In this document: one piece after another, positions 1-7,559 of the stretch
How positions within the stretch are numbered: the first letter of the stretch is position 1
How the letters are laid out: every line of letters begins with the position of its first letter
Assembly (NCBI GenBank): GCA_023957115.1
Contig: JAMLHN010000003.1
Coordinates: forward strand, 126,927-190,926
Direction of reading: 5' to 3'
DNA: 64,000 nt
Source: Thermomicrobiales bacterium
GTDB taxonomy: Bacteria; Chloroflexota; Chloroflexia; Thermomicrobiales; UBA6265
Position numbers and translations under genes: made by a program
Notes under the pieces: model-generated
What the model saw: the letters and a program-made list of their open reading frames with translations, nothing else
Databases searched by the model: none
What the model was told of the DNA's origin: nothing

Positions 1-551
1 ACGGTGCGCTGGAATCGCATGAAGTCAGCCAGCAGTTCCTGGTAGAAGAGGTAACGCGAGGGGGTATCGAGCCCGAGATAGGATTCATCGAACATGGTGA
101 GCGGCGTGCGGCTGGCCAAGCCAATGACGATGCCCAGCGCGGAGCGTTGTCCGCGCGAGAAGGTATCGATCTTCTGGTCGTCCGGAATCGCGAACTTGCG
201 CACCAGCTCCCGCGCATAGGGCTCATCCCAGCCGGGACGCATCTGCGCGGCGAATTCGAGGTTGTAGTCGAGTTTTTCGTCCGTATCGAGAACATCGGGC
301 GATTCACGAATCAGCGCGACCTGCGGAGTCAGAACGTCGTTTTCGAAGAGTTCCTGACCGTCGACCAGCACCCGACCCGACGTCGGCTTGCGGAGTGCCC
401 CGAGGAGCGAAAGCAGTGTGCTCTTGCCGGCTCCGTTGCGGCCGAGGAGGCCGTAGATCTTCCCGCCATCGAGGTGAACGGTGAGATCGGAGAGCGCCCT
501 GCGGTCGTCGAACTGCACCGTGACGCGATCGAAATCAACAGAGAGGCTCAT
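1..551 (-). CDS. ABC transporter ATP-binding protein, YtrB-like (3' end outside window)
   Basis: The reading frame starts at the ATG complementary to 549-551 and runs off the left edge, giving 183 residues. Walker A is GRNGAGKST at residues 37-45, the signature is SRGQR at 132-136, and Walker B is LTMFDES at 151-157 with glutamate 156 in the catalytic place. The DES replaces the usual DEP, but D-loop residues (GLDTP) follow. The start codon overlaps the stop of the upstream GntR gene by four bases (ATGA), so the two are translationally coupled. The pairing of a short YtrA-type GntR regulator with an ABC ATPase is typical of Bacillus ytr/bcrA-like exporters (established). The permease should lie just left of the window. 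The substrate is unknown. Confidence 0.9.
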   Translation of the reverse strand, partial: MSLSVDFDRVTVQFDDRRALSDLTVHLDGGKIYGLLGRNGAGKSTLLSLLGALRKPTSGRVLVDGQELFENDVLTPQVALIRESPDVLDTDEKLDYNLEFAAQMRPGWDEPYARELVRKFAIPDDQKIDTFSRGQRSALGIVIGLASRTPLTMFDESYLGLDTPSRYLFYQELLADFMRFQRT

Positions 552-916
552 ATTCCGTCCTCCGGAGATGAAGCCGCGATATAGGCGATCAGGTCGTCCC
601 GGCTGATGCCGATCGCCTCGGCTTCGCGAAGCATGGGGTCGATCACGTCGGGATAGAAACGCTCGCGATGGCGTGCTTGCAGGTTCTCGCGCGCATCCGC
701 GGCCACGAAGAGACCGATTCCACGCCGCTTGTAGAGCACACCCTCGTCGACCAGCAGCTGAAATGCCTTGGCGGCCGTGGCCGGATTGATGCGATAGAAG
801 GCCGCGTATTGATTCGTGGACATCACTTGCTCGTCGGCCGACAGCGTGCCGGTGAGCACATCGGCAGCGATCTGGTCGGCAATTTGTCGATAGATAGGAC
901 TACGGTCGTCGAACAT
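548..916 (-). CDS. GntR family transcriptional regulator, YtrA subfamily
   Basis: This 122-residue protein has an N-terminal winged helix of about 75 residues: PIYRQIADQIAADVLTGTL, then an MSTNQYAAFYRINPATAAKAF recognition region, then a wing around YKRRGIGLFV. Only about 45 residues follow, far too few for a FadR/HutC effector domain, which is the YtrA-type short architecture. It precedes and overlaps its cognate ABC ATPase gene. An imperfect palindrome lies 20 bp upstream of its start, on top of a good promoter, so autoregulation is likely. The same operator recurs at 44218 before another ABC exporter. YtrA regulators usually repress and are released by cell-envelope antibiotics; the inducer here is unknown. 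Confidence 0.9.
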   Translation of the reverse strand: MFDDRSPIYRQIADQIAADVLTGTLSADEQVMSTNQYAAFYRINPATAAKAFQLLVDEGVLYKRRGIGLFVAADARENLQARHRERFYPDVIDPMLREAEAIGISRDDLIAYIAASSPEDGI

Positions 917-935
917 CGATCACCATCGGATCGTC

Positions 936-985
936 GGTTCATTACTCATGTAACGAACCATAGGACACTGTGCGTAGCGTGTCAA
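936..985 (-). promoter_or_regulatory. Promoter with overlapping YtrA-type operator
   Basis: Read on the minus strand, TTGACA (985-980) and TATGGT (962-957) are separated by exactly 17 bp. An imperfect palindrome with half-sites GGTTCGTTAC and GTAATGAACC around ATGA (959-936) begins inside the -10 box and covers the expected start point. The position fits repression by the regulator encoded immediately downstream. The same promoter-operator layout, with nearly the same operator sequence, occurs at 44192-44241. Confidence 0.8.
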
Positions 986-1150
986 GTCTTCTGGAAAATC
1001 CAATCCTGACTGAATGTCGCGGCTACTCAACCCTTGACGCGTGCGTATACTGAAACTGTCCGCAAGTTCGTCGCCGACGAGCGTCTTCGTTGCAAGAGCG
1101 GACCCAGCGCACAGCAAAGTTGTGCTCCCGATACGGGAGGAGGATGAGAG

Positions 1151-1393
1151 ATGGCATACGTCATCACACAGCCGTGCATTGGCACCAAGGACGCGTCGTG
1201 CGTCGAGGTCTGCCCGGTCGACTGCATTCACTCGACGGATGATGCCGAGCAGTATTTCATCGACCCGGATGAATGCATCGATTGTGGCGTTTGCGCCGAA
1301 GTGTGCCCGGTCGAGGCGATTTTCTTCGAGGACGATGTGCCTGAGCAGTGGCAGGCCTTCATCCTGAAGAACAAAGAGTTCTACGCCAAGTAG
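1151..1393 (+). CDS. fdxA: 7Fe ferredoxin ([3Fe-4S][4Fe-4S])
   Basis: This 80-residue soluble electron carrier has cysteines spaced as in Azotobacter FdI-type ferredoxins. C9, C17 and C52 would hold the [3Fe-4S] cluster, and C21, C42, C45 and C48 the [4Fe-4S] cluster, with C25 as the extra cysteine of that family. The second motif CIDCGVCAEVCP is intact. The start is supported by a GGAGGA Shine-Dalgarno about 8 bases upstream. It is monocistronic between a divergent regulator and a convergent gene. Its redox partner cannot be told from context; likely clients include oxidoreductases of central metabolism. Confidence 0.95.
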   Translation: MAYVITQPCIGTKDASCVEVCPVDCIHSTDDAEQYFIDPDECIDCGVCAEVCPVEAIFFEDDVPEQWQAFILKNKEFYAK

Positions 1394-1414
1394 ACGAAAC
1401 GCTTCTGCCCATCG

Positions 1415-1447
1415 AGCGCCGGATGGCCCAGAGGGCTATTCGGCGCT
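1415..1447. terminator. Possible bidirectional hairpin between convergent genes
   Basis: AGCGCCG (1415-1421) pairs with CGGCGCT (1441-1447), and GCCC (1426-1429) with GGGC (1433-1436) inside it. It overlaps the 3' end of the minus-strand gene. There is no T-run on either side, so it is only a candidate terminator. Confidence 0.35.
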
Positions 1448-3427
1448 TGGGGTTTCTGGCAGCGTTGCCGACCAGACATTACCGTCCTCGATCCAGAAGA
1501 CCTGTCCCCGGGTTTCGCTGACTGCCAGGGACGTGACGTTCTCCAGGATATCGTCGATCGGCTGGCCGTCGACGCTCGCCGGGGGCAACAAAATTTGCGT
1601 GACGCCCCCTGTTGCCGGGTCGAAGATTTCGATATGGGACGACCCGCCGGCGACGACCGCAACATACAGATCGCCGGTCTCCTCGCCAGAATCGACCGCC
1701 AGCGCTTCGAACTCGCTCTGCGACGATCCGAGCTCCTGGCGACTATAGACCTCGCCGCTGCTCATGCTGATGATGTGCCCATCCGGGTAGACCACATGGA
1801 TGACCCCGGTGATCTCCATACCGAGGGCGCCAGTCTGCAGGGGAGGCTCGGTGTCCAGCAGCCAGCGTGTGGCGTTGTTGTCCTGGCCGTCGGCATAGTA
1901 GATCTCGCCGCTCCCCTCATCGAAGAGATAGAGCCGGTTCTGGAATCCAGTCACGATTCCGGCGGTCGGATCGACCCCTTGCGGCCAGACGGTGACGCCA
2001 AGCTCGGTGGCGATGCCGTCGTTGGTCATCAACACGAGCCGGGTGCCGTCGCTGGCGATGACTCCGGCCACATCTTCGCCTGATGATTGGGTGGCGAACG
2101 ATTTGATCTGCGACGCGGGCGAGAATGGCATTCCGATCAATGTCAGCCCAGTCAAATCGACCTGATAGGGCGTGGGCGAGAGAAGGTAGACCACCCCGGC
2201 CGACTCTCCCAGCCTGGGGTCGCCCTTCGCCAGTGACTCGGGCAATTGACCGAGCAGCGTGACATCGGTCAAGCGCAGCGTTCCGTCCAGCCAATCGTGC
2301 GCATGCATGATTTCGGTTTGAAGCAACGCGAGCTCCTCTGCCGGCATGTCCGCTTTCTGACCGATGGTCAGTGCGCGCTCGGCAGCGGGGAGCGCCTGCT
2401 CGATCGCGGCTGGATCGTCCCCGGAAAGGGCGGATGCCAGCGCGGCAGTATGCTGCGCATTCTGCGGATCGTGAAGCTCCACACTCTTCGGGCGGTTTGT
2501 ATAGAGATACCCAACCCCGCTGCCAATGAGTAGCAGTGCCAGGAGAAGCGAGCCGAGCAGGAGCACGGATGGCCGCCCCCGGGGCAGCCTGGTACGTGCG
2601 CCACGCGTAAACGAATCACCAGAGGTGCTGCGGTACCGCTGGAGCGTATCGAGGGCGGGCGGTTTCTGAAACATCGCCCCGTCCGCCGTTCGGGATTTGG
2701 TCCAGAGTGGGTCGGCGGGATTGGCCGTTGTGCTCCAGGTTCGTTGCGCCTCGGGCTCGGGAGGAGAAAGAAGCCCGGCCTTGTGCCGGAGGTCTTGCCG
2801 CCGGGGTTTTTCGAGCTCGATCCAGACCCAAGCGCCCTGCTCACCCGCGATCTCCGCGACTTCGTGCCGGGTAAGGGCCGTGGCCGAATCTCGATCGTCG
2901 ATGCGCCCGCTGGAGAGGAGCGCAACGATGTCTCCCGGGTCGAGCTTCGTTTCGAAGATGGTCGAAGAGGGATCGAGGAATTCGTCGCCGGCATCTCTCG
3001 TGCGTGGAAATGAAAAGATCTGATCGCCCTGCTGGACGATGACCAGACCCGGTTCGGCGGCGGAGACGACCAACCGCTGCCCATCGAGCGCGGCCGCAAC
3101 CAGGCCGCCGGTGAAACCGGTCGACTTCCCCGCCACCAGGGCCGATTTCGTTGGGCGCTTGACCGCCTTCAACGCGGCGCCGAATGCATTTGCGAGTGAT
3201 TCGTTTGGCGTAGAGAAGAAGGTGAGCGAAAGCTGGTCGAGGGCCTCATCAGCGGCGGCGACATCCTCGCGGGTCAGCGCCCCGGGAATGGAAACAGCAA
3301 GAAGCCGCCGGCGCTGGGACTCGACCGTTTTGTCGAGTGTGCGTCCAAGCAGCAGATTGGGCAGGGCAGACTGGATTTCGACCGGTTGGTGCGAGGAGAC
3401 CGGTGTCGTCGTTTCATCGAATTGCAT
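1436..3427 (-). CDS. Membrane-anchored protein with PP2C-like cytoplasmic domain and extracellular propeller-like domain
   Basis: This protein has 663 residues. Residues about 25-210 resemble a degenerate PPM/PP2C phosphatase (segments GGLVAAALDGQRLVVSAAEP and DPGDIVALLSSG), but the aspartates that bind metal in active enzymes are not evident. A proline/arginine-rich linker follows. A single membrane helix lies at about 288-312 (VLLLGSLLLALLLIGSGVGY), and about 340 extracytoplasmic residues follow with repeated short strands (GVVYLLSP, RLYLFDEGSGEIYYADG, GDLYVAVVAGG, QVFWIEDGNVWSATLP) that suggest a beta-propeller. It stands alone, divergent from purN. The architecture suggests an envelope sensor or signalling scaffold; I do not recognise a named family. 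Confidence 0.75.
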   Translation of the reverse strand: MQFDETTTPVSSHQPVEIQSALPNLLLGRTLDKTVESQRRRLLAVSIPGALTREDVAAADEALDQLSLTFFSTPNESLANAFGAALKAVKRPTKSALVAGKSTGFTGGLVAAALDGQRLVVSAAEPGLVIVQQGDQIFSFPRTRDAGDEFLDPSSTIFETKLDPGDIVALLSSGRIDDRDSATALTRHEVAEIAGEQGAWVWIELEKPRRQDLRHKAGLLSPPEPEAQRTWSTTANPADPLWTKSRTADGAMFQKPPALDTLQRYRSTSGDSFTRGARTRLPRGRPSVLLLGSLLLALLLIGSGVGYLYTNRPKSVELHDPQNAQHTAALASALSGDDPAAIEQALPAAERALTIGQKADMPAEELALLQTEIMHAHDWLDGTLRLTDVTLLGQLPESLAKGDPRLGESAGVVYLLSPTPYQVDLTGLTLIGMPFSPASQIKSFATQSSGEDVAGVIASDGTRLVLMTNDGIATELGVTVWPQGVDPTAGIVTGFQNRLYLFDEGSGEIYYADGQDNNATRWLLDTEPPLQTGALGMEITGVIHVVYPDGHIISMSSGEVYSRQELGSSQSEFEALAVDSGEETGDLYVAVVAGGSSHIEIFDPATGGVTQILLPPASVDGQPIDDILENVTSLAVSETRGQVFWIEDGNVWSATLPETPSAE

Positions 3428-3574
3428 CGCGCTCGATCGCCGTAGTGGCGCCTGGGTGACTGCGACTGGTGGTCATTATGAAAGAGTTGCGAAGCTGCGT
3501 CTAGCGAGGCTCGACGCTGGAACCGGTAGAATCGCGACGTTGCGCTAAACAGGCGTGAAGGATGACAGGGGGTT

Positions 3575-4213
3575 ATGGGGGACAACGATCGAACGTCACG
3601 ACCGGTGCTGGCAGTGCTGCTGTCGGGAGGGGGGAGGACACTTGCCAATCTGATCGACCAGAGCGCGAACGGCGATCTTCAGGCTCGGATCGGGATCGTT
3701 GTGAGCTCGGTTGCCGGTGCTGGGGGGATCGAGATTGCACGCAACGCCGGTATTCCCACGGTTACGCTCCTCCGCAAGGAGTTCGATTCGGACGCCGCCT
3801 ACAGCGAGGCTATCTTCGCGACGATCGCTCCCTACGATCCCGCATTGGTCATCCTGGCTGGATTCCTGCGCAAAGTCATTGTGCCGCCGGAATGGGACGG
3901 GCGGATTCTGAACATCCACCCGGCATTGCTGCCCGAATGTAGCTACGCATCTGGCCGCGGGTTCTACGGCGATCGTGTGCATGCCGCGGTGCTGGCGCAG
4001 GGCGAATCGGTCTCCGGCGCGACCGTTCATCTGGTCGACAATGGCTACGATACCGGCCCGGTCTATATGCGGCAGCGTGTTCCGGTGGAACCGGATGACG
4101 ATGTCCGCACCCTGGCCGCGCGGGTTTTTCAGGCCGAAACTGAGCTCTATCCGCGCGCGATTGCCGCGTATCTGGAGGAGCAGCGGGCAGCGACGTGTTC
4201 GGACGGGGCCTGA
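3575..4213 (+). CDS. purN: Phosphoribosylglycinamide formyltransferase
   Basis: PurN transfers the formyl group of 10-formyl-THF to GAR in de novo purine synthesis. The 212 residues contain the N-terminal SGGGRTLANL phosphate-binding turn and the core ILNIHPALLP with the catalytic Asn and His. The C-terminal motif GATVHLVDNGYDTGPVYMRQ carries the catalytic Asp. The GRGFYGDRVHAAVL segment matches the bacterial PurN subset with a G-G-x-Y-G loop. Length is usual for the family (about 200). A TAGAAT -10-like box lies at 3527-3532. The stop codon sits inside two copies of a 7-bp unit (4209-4222). Another purine gene, purD, is far away at 42130. Confidence 0.95.
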   Translation: MGDNDRTSRPVLAVLLSGGGRTLANLIDQSANGDLQARIGIVVSSVAGAGGIEIARNAGIPTVTLLRKEFDSDAAYSEAIFATIAPYDPALVILAGFLRKVIVPPEWDGRILNIHPALLPECSYASGRGFYGDRVHAAVLAQGESVSGATVHLVDNGYDTGPVYMRQRVPVEPDDDVRTLAARVFQAETELYPRAIAAYLEEQRAATCSDGA

Positions 4214-4222
4214 GTCCTGAGG
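4209..4222 (+). repeat. Heptad repeat, two copies over the purN stop
   Basis: CCTGAGT CCTGAGG runs through the purN stop codon (4211-4213). It is the shortest member of a family of 7-bp tandem arrays found at gene ends across this window. Two copies alone would not be convincing, but the unit is the same as in the long array at 26657. Confidence 0.4.
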
Positions 4223-4281
4223 AAACCGATCTCCAGATCCAGAGAACTCGGATAATTTCCCTTCCTGCTGCCGAGAATGAA

Positions 4282-4310
4282 TTGACGCATTCCGCGGTGG
4301 ATGCTACTGT
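4282..4310 (+). promoter_or_regulatory. Sigma-70-like promoter of the leader ORF
   Basis: TTGACG (4282-4287) and TACTGT (4305-4310) are separated by 17 bp. The predicted start near 4317 would give a leader of about 80 nt before the small ORF at 4400, and about 240 nt before the oxidoreductase gene at 4558. Confidence 0.6.
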
Positions 4311-4389
4311 TTATTCACCGGTTCGGAAACCGCTGAAACAGCAGCTCCGGACCGTTTTGTACCCATCACGTTCCGCGTAGGGTGAAGGA

Positions 4390-4473
4390 GGTGATGCCCA
4401 TGAGTAGTCACGGTCTTACGGGCATCGTCGTTGTTGGAGTGAGCCTTTAGGTTTGTTCCCGGCGGTGATGCCC
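4390..4473 (+). promoter_or_regulatory. Mutually exclusive pairings around a leader ORF
   Basis: GGTGATGCCC occurs twice, at 4390-4399 (overlapping the Shine-Dalgarno of the small ORF) and at 4464-4473. GGGCATC at 4420-4426, inside the ORF, can pair with GATGCCC of either copy. Pairing with the first copy would hide the ribosome binding site; pairing with the second would free it. Such alternatives are typical of regulated leaders, but no known riboswitch consensus is recognised. Confidence 0.45.
4400..4450 (+). CDS. Leader peptide or microprotein, 16 residues
   Basis: The frame encodes MSSHGLTGIVVVGVSL. The ATG at 4400 is 8 bases after GGAGG inside AAGGAGGTGAT (4385-4395), an 11-nt perfect complement to the 16S rRNA 3' end. 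An in-frame ATG at 4394 lies within the Shine-Dalgarno and is a poorer start. Seven of the last eight residues are I, V, G or L, with codons ATC GTC GTT GTT. It has its own promoter at 4282 and is followed by a strong hairpin at 4481. Branched-chain leader peptides of ilv attenuators look like this (established), but the next gene is an LLM oxidoreductase. It could instead be a small membrane-active peptide. It shows no homology to anything I know. Confidence 0.55.
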   Translation: MSSHGLTGIVVVGVSL

Positions 4474-4480
4474 TGAAGAG

Positions 4481-4508
4481 AGAGCCGGTCCACATGTGGA
4501 CCGGCTCT
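4481..4508 (+). terminator. Perfect 28-nt hairpin downstream of the leader ORF
   Basis: AGAGCCGGTCCACA at 4481-4494 is followed directly by its full reverse complement (4495-4508), then TTCTCGTTTC. It lies between the leader ORF and the LLM gene, so it could act as an attenuator for the downstream gene or as the terminator of a short transcript. The stretch 4214-4557 holds only the heptad copies, promoter, leader ORF and this hairpin. Confidence 0.7.
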
Positions 4509-4557
4509 TCTCGTTTCTGGCTTCTGCGGGCGAGCGGTGCGTTCGGAATGAGGAGAG

Positions 4558-5589
4558 ATGACGATCGAGCTGGGGCTTTTCGATATTCATCAGGTCGATC
4601 CAACCGACCCCGACCCCACGGATAGGGTTTTCGAACGACGGTTGCACTTGCTCGCGCTCGCCGACGAGGTTGGGCTGAGCTACGCATTCACTGCGGAGCG
4701 GCATTTCCTGCAAACCTATCGAGCCCCGGCGCCGACCGCGTGGATTGCGGCAGCCAGTCAGCGCACGTCGAAGATCCGTCTGGGCGTCCTCGCCTATACA
4801 CTGCCGATGCACCTGCCGGCCGCGTTGGCGGAAGAGGTTGCCGTGCTCGATCATCTGACACGGGGCCGTCTCGAAGTCGGATTCGGATTGGGTCACCGGC
4901 CGGAGGAACTGGAAGGAATCGGTATCGATCCTTCTGAACGGGAACAGCTCTTTCAGGAGCGGTACGCGGTCATGACCGCGCTCTGGGAGGGTGCCACGGT
5001 CGGGCTCGACCGGCCCGGAACGGTCATCCGCAATATCGCCATTCATCCGCCTCCATTGCAGCAACCATATCCGCCGCTCTGGTTTGCCGGCAGTGACCCG
5101 CATGGGGCGTATTGGGCTGGTACGCGGGGAATGAGCCTGGCAATTGGATTCAAGCGGACGGTCGATCTGATGCCGTCCGTGACCGCGTTTCGCGCCGCGA
5201 GAGACGCCAAACCGTCAAACCTCGCAGGCGCGGGACGGATCGCGCTTATGCGCCAGGTGGCGATTGCCGCCTCGGATCAAGCGGCGATCGACGCAATGGC
5301 CGAAGATCTGGACCGATTGCATCGGATGGGAACCGGAAGCCAGAGCGATGCGGAGCAGGCACGCGCGTTCGCCCACCGGTTGATCGCCGAAGAGACCTTC
5401 GTTGCCGGCTCGCCGGACACGGTTGCAAACGCCATCCTGAAGGCCCAGGAGCAACTTGGCATATCGGTCTTTCTGGCCAATATCCACGCCTCCGGGGTAA
5501 GCGATGATCGGCTCGGCGAGATGACCCGCCTCCTGGCCACCGAGGTGGCTCCCCGGTTGCGGGCCGCTGGAGACGGCGGTCTGGCCTGA
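4558..5589 (+). CDS. LLM class flavin-dependent oxidoreductase
   Basis: This 343-residue luciferase-like monooxygenase-fold protein begins MTIELGLFDIHQVDP. It has the family signatures TAERHF near residue 42, the SKIRLGVLAYTLPMHLPAALAEEVAVLDHLTRGRLEVGFGLG type core at about 74-118 (as TSKIRLGV and RGRLEVGFG), and a C-terminal AGSPDTVANAI segment that closes the barrel. The cofactor is FMN or F420; the sequence does not decide. GAGGAGAG precedes the ATG. The gene lies downstream of a leader ORF and hairpin, which may attenuate its transcription. The substrate is unknown. Confidence 0.9.
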   Translation: MTIELGLFDIHQVDPTDPDPTDRVFERRLHLLALADEVGLSYAFTAERHFLQTYRAPAPTAWIAAASQRTSKIRLGVLAYTLPMHLPAALAEEVAVLDHLTRGRLEVGFGLGHRPEELEGIGIDPSEREQLFQERYAVMTALWEGATVGLDRPGTVIRNIAIHPPPLQQPYPPLWFAGSDPHGAYWAGTRGMSLAIGFKRTVDLMPSVTAFRAARDAKPSNLAGAGRIALMRQVAIAASDQAAIDAMAEDLDRLHRMGTGSQSDAEQARAFAHRLIAEETFVAGSPDTVANAILKAQEQLGISVFLANIHASGVSDDRLGEMTRLLATEVAPRLRAAGDGGLA

Positions 5590-5603
5590 CCTGCGCTCCA
5601 ATG

Positions 5604-5636
5604 CAACGAGGCCGGGCAATCTGCCCGGCCTCGTTG
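5604..5636. terminator. Bidirectional terminator between convergent genes
   Basis: A perfect 15-bp stem, CAACGAGGCCGGGCA (5604-5618) against its complement (5622-5636), closes a three-base loop ATC. It lies between the LLM gene and rplY, which end on opposite strands. Confidence 0.8.
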
Positions 5637-5664
5637 TGCGATCGCGAATTTGGGCGGCAGTGGA

Positions 5665-6309
5665 TTACTCGGCCGCCTCGCCGGCAGCTTCTGCCGAGCC
5701 TTCCTCGGCCGGCGCTGCGGCAGCCTCGCCCGCCTCTGCCTCTTCGGCGGCTGGCTCTTCGACCGCTACCTTCGGCGTCAGATTGGCCACGATCTCGTCC
5801 ATACCAGTGAGGATGGTGATCCCCTCGGGGACAACGATGTCGCTGACACGGATCGAATCGCCCTCATTCTCGAGACCGGAGCAATCCACCTCGATGCGGG
5901 AAGGAATCTCGCGTGGGAGGCCCGAAACGCTGATCTCGCCAAGCCCCGGCGTGAAGATGCCGGGCCCGTCGGGCGTGTTGAGCAGCACCAGCGGAACCGA
6001 CGCGGTGGTTTCCTTGCGCAGGTTCGGGGCAAAGAAATCGACATGCAACGGATTCCGGCGCACCGGATCGACCTGGACGTCGCGGATCAGGACCTGGTAG
6101 TTCTTGCCACCGGACGTCAGCTTCAGCAGCGTCGAATGCCCATGGATCTGATAGAACTTCGAAAAGGTCCGCTCATCGACACTGATCTGAACCGTTTCGT
6201 CCAGCCCAGGTCCATAAACGACAGCGGGGACAAGCCCCTGCTTGCGAAGCGTTTTGACTTTCTTGCCGGCGATCGTTCGCTCTTCGGCACTCAAAGTCGG
6301 TTGGCTCAT
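5665..6309 (-). CDS. rplY: 50S ribosomal protein L25/general stress protein Ctc
   Basis: This 214-residue protein binds 5S rRNA. The N-terminal L25 domain runs from LSAEERTIAGKKVKTLRKQGLVPAVVYGPG to about residue 95 (QVLIRDVQVDPVRRNPLHVDFF). The TL5/Ctc beta-domain follows to about 190, and an Ala/Glu-rich tail ends the protein. I place the start at ATG 6309 (MSQPTLSAEE), preceded by AGGAGA, because upstream in-frame residues to 6444 do not resemble L25. It is convergent with the LLM gene and separated from it by a strong hairpin. Confidence 0.95.
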   Translation of the reverse strand: MSQPTLSAEERTIAGKKVKTLRKQGLVPAVVYGPGLDETVQISVDERTFSKFYQIHGHSTLLKLTSGGKNYQVLIRDVQVDPVRRNPLHVDFFAPNLRKETTASVPLVLLNTPDGPGIFTPGLGEISVSGLPREIPSRIEVDCSGLENEGDSIRVSDIVVPEGITILTGMDEIVANLTPKVAVEEPAAEEAEAGEAAAAPAEEGSAEAAGEAAE

Positions 6310-6424
6310 GGCCGTCTCCTGACTTCTACTTCCTTTACCGCGCCGGACCACCTGAGACTGGCGGGCATACAAAAACGCGGCCCATGCCGCGTTGCGAGAG
6401 TCTACCATACCGCGCATGCGGTTC

Positions 6425-6454
6425 TTGACATGGGGGAAAGGCACTGCGTAGCAT
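6425..6454 (+). promoter_or_regulatory. Sigma-70-like promoter for the permease pair
   Basis: TTGACA (6425-6430) is followed after 18 bp by TAGCAT (6449-6454), 140 bp before the first permease gene. Confidence 0.5.
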
Positions 6455-6593
6455 GGAGGCGATCTTCAGAGAATTCATAAGAGGAGGGTTCGGTTCCCGT
6501 GACGCCAAGTGTGGATCGGCGATCGACCGGATGGTTGGCTGGCGGCGGTGCGTCTGGCGCTGAGACCAGATAGGTAAAGAGCAGGAGTCGCAG

Positions 6594-7538
6594 ATGGGCC
6601 GCTACTTGATTCGCCGGGTGATCATTTCGATGATCACGCTTGTCTGCATCAGCATGGTCGTCTTTTTCATCCTGGCGGCGGCTCCCGGTGACCCACTGTC
6701 CGGATTCGGCTCCAATCCGAACGTCCCGGCCGAGCTGCGGCAGCGTTTGCGCGAACAGATGGGAATCGACGACCCGGTACCGGTGCGGTACGCGCGCTGG
6801 GCGACACAGTATGTGCAGGGCAATTGGGGCATCTCGTACACGACCCGAAGCGATGCGCGTGACTACGTACTGGGTCGCTTGCCGATCACGCTGAAGGTTG
6901 TCGGGGGCGCCTATCTGATCAGCCTGCTCATTGCCTTACCCGTTGGGATCATTTCGGCGGTCAAGCAGTATTCGCTCTTCGATCAAGTGGCAACCACCTT
7001 CGCGTTCCTGGGTTTCAGTCTGCCCACCTTCTTTACCGGCATTTTGTTCATCCTCATCTTCAGTGTGAAGTTACATTGGTTCCCCTTTATCTATGACGAT
7101 ACGGTCAAGGGCTTCTGGCCCAACCTGAAACAGATGATCATGCCCATGATGGTGCTCGCCTTGGCGAGCACAGGGTCGCTCACCCGTTTCGTTCGGGCAT
7201 CCATGCTCGAAGTCGTCGGGCAGGACTACGTACGCACGGCCAGAGCCAAGGGGTTGCGCGAGCGGTCGGTCCTCATCCTCCATGCGGCCCGGAATGCCCT
7301 GATCCCCGTGGTGACGATCATTGCTATCGAGGCTCCCGCGGTGGTCGGCGGCGCCGTGGTGACCGAGCAGATTTTTCGTATTCCCGGAATCGGTTCCGCA
7401 CTCGTGCAGGGCGTCAATGAGGGCGATGTGCCGGTGGTGATGGCGATCAGCTTCGGGTATGCCATCCTGGTGGTCATCTTCAATATCATCGCGGATATCC
7501 TCTATGCCACCCTCGATCCTCGCATCAAGTTCAGCTAA
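6594..7538 (+). CDS. ABC transporter permease, DppB/OppB type
   Basis: This 314-residue inner-membrane permease has the DppB N-terminal helix (YLIRRVIISMITLVCISMVVFFILAAAPGDP), the conserved periplasmic loop with GNWGISY, and six predicted helices. The EAA loop reads ARNALIPVVTIIAIEAPAVVGGAVVTEQIF with G-IG (PGIGSALVQGV). It starts at ATG 6594 after GAGCAGGAG. It forms an operon with the DppC-type gene 21 bp downstream. No substrate-binding protein or ATPase gene lies next to the pair, so these would have to be encoded elsewhere. Substrate (peptides, nickel, sugars) is not predictable. Confidence 0.93.
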   Translation: MGRYLIRRVIISMITLVCISMVVFFILAAAPGDPLSGFGSNPNVPAELRQRLREQMGIDDPVPVRYARWATQYVQGNWGISYTTRSDARDYVLGRLPITLKVVGGAYLISLLIALPVGIISAVKQYSLFDQVATTFAFLGFSLPTFFTGILFILIFSVKLHWFPFIYDDTVKGFWPNLKQMIMPMMVLALASTGSLTRFVRASMLEVVGQDYVRTARAKGLRERSVLILHAARNALIPVVTIIAIEAPAVVGGAVVTEQIFRIPGIGSALVQGVNEGDVPVVMAISFGYAILVVIFNIIADILYATLDPRIKFS

Positions 7539-7559
7539 CAGGGCTGGGAAGGTCGGGAG

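Noticed and set aside
1034..1051. TTGACG with TATACT upstream of the ferredoxin gene
   Set aside because: The two boxes are only 6 bp apart and cannot form one promoter.
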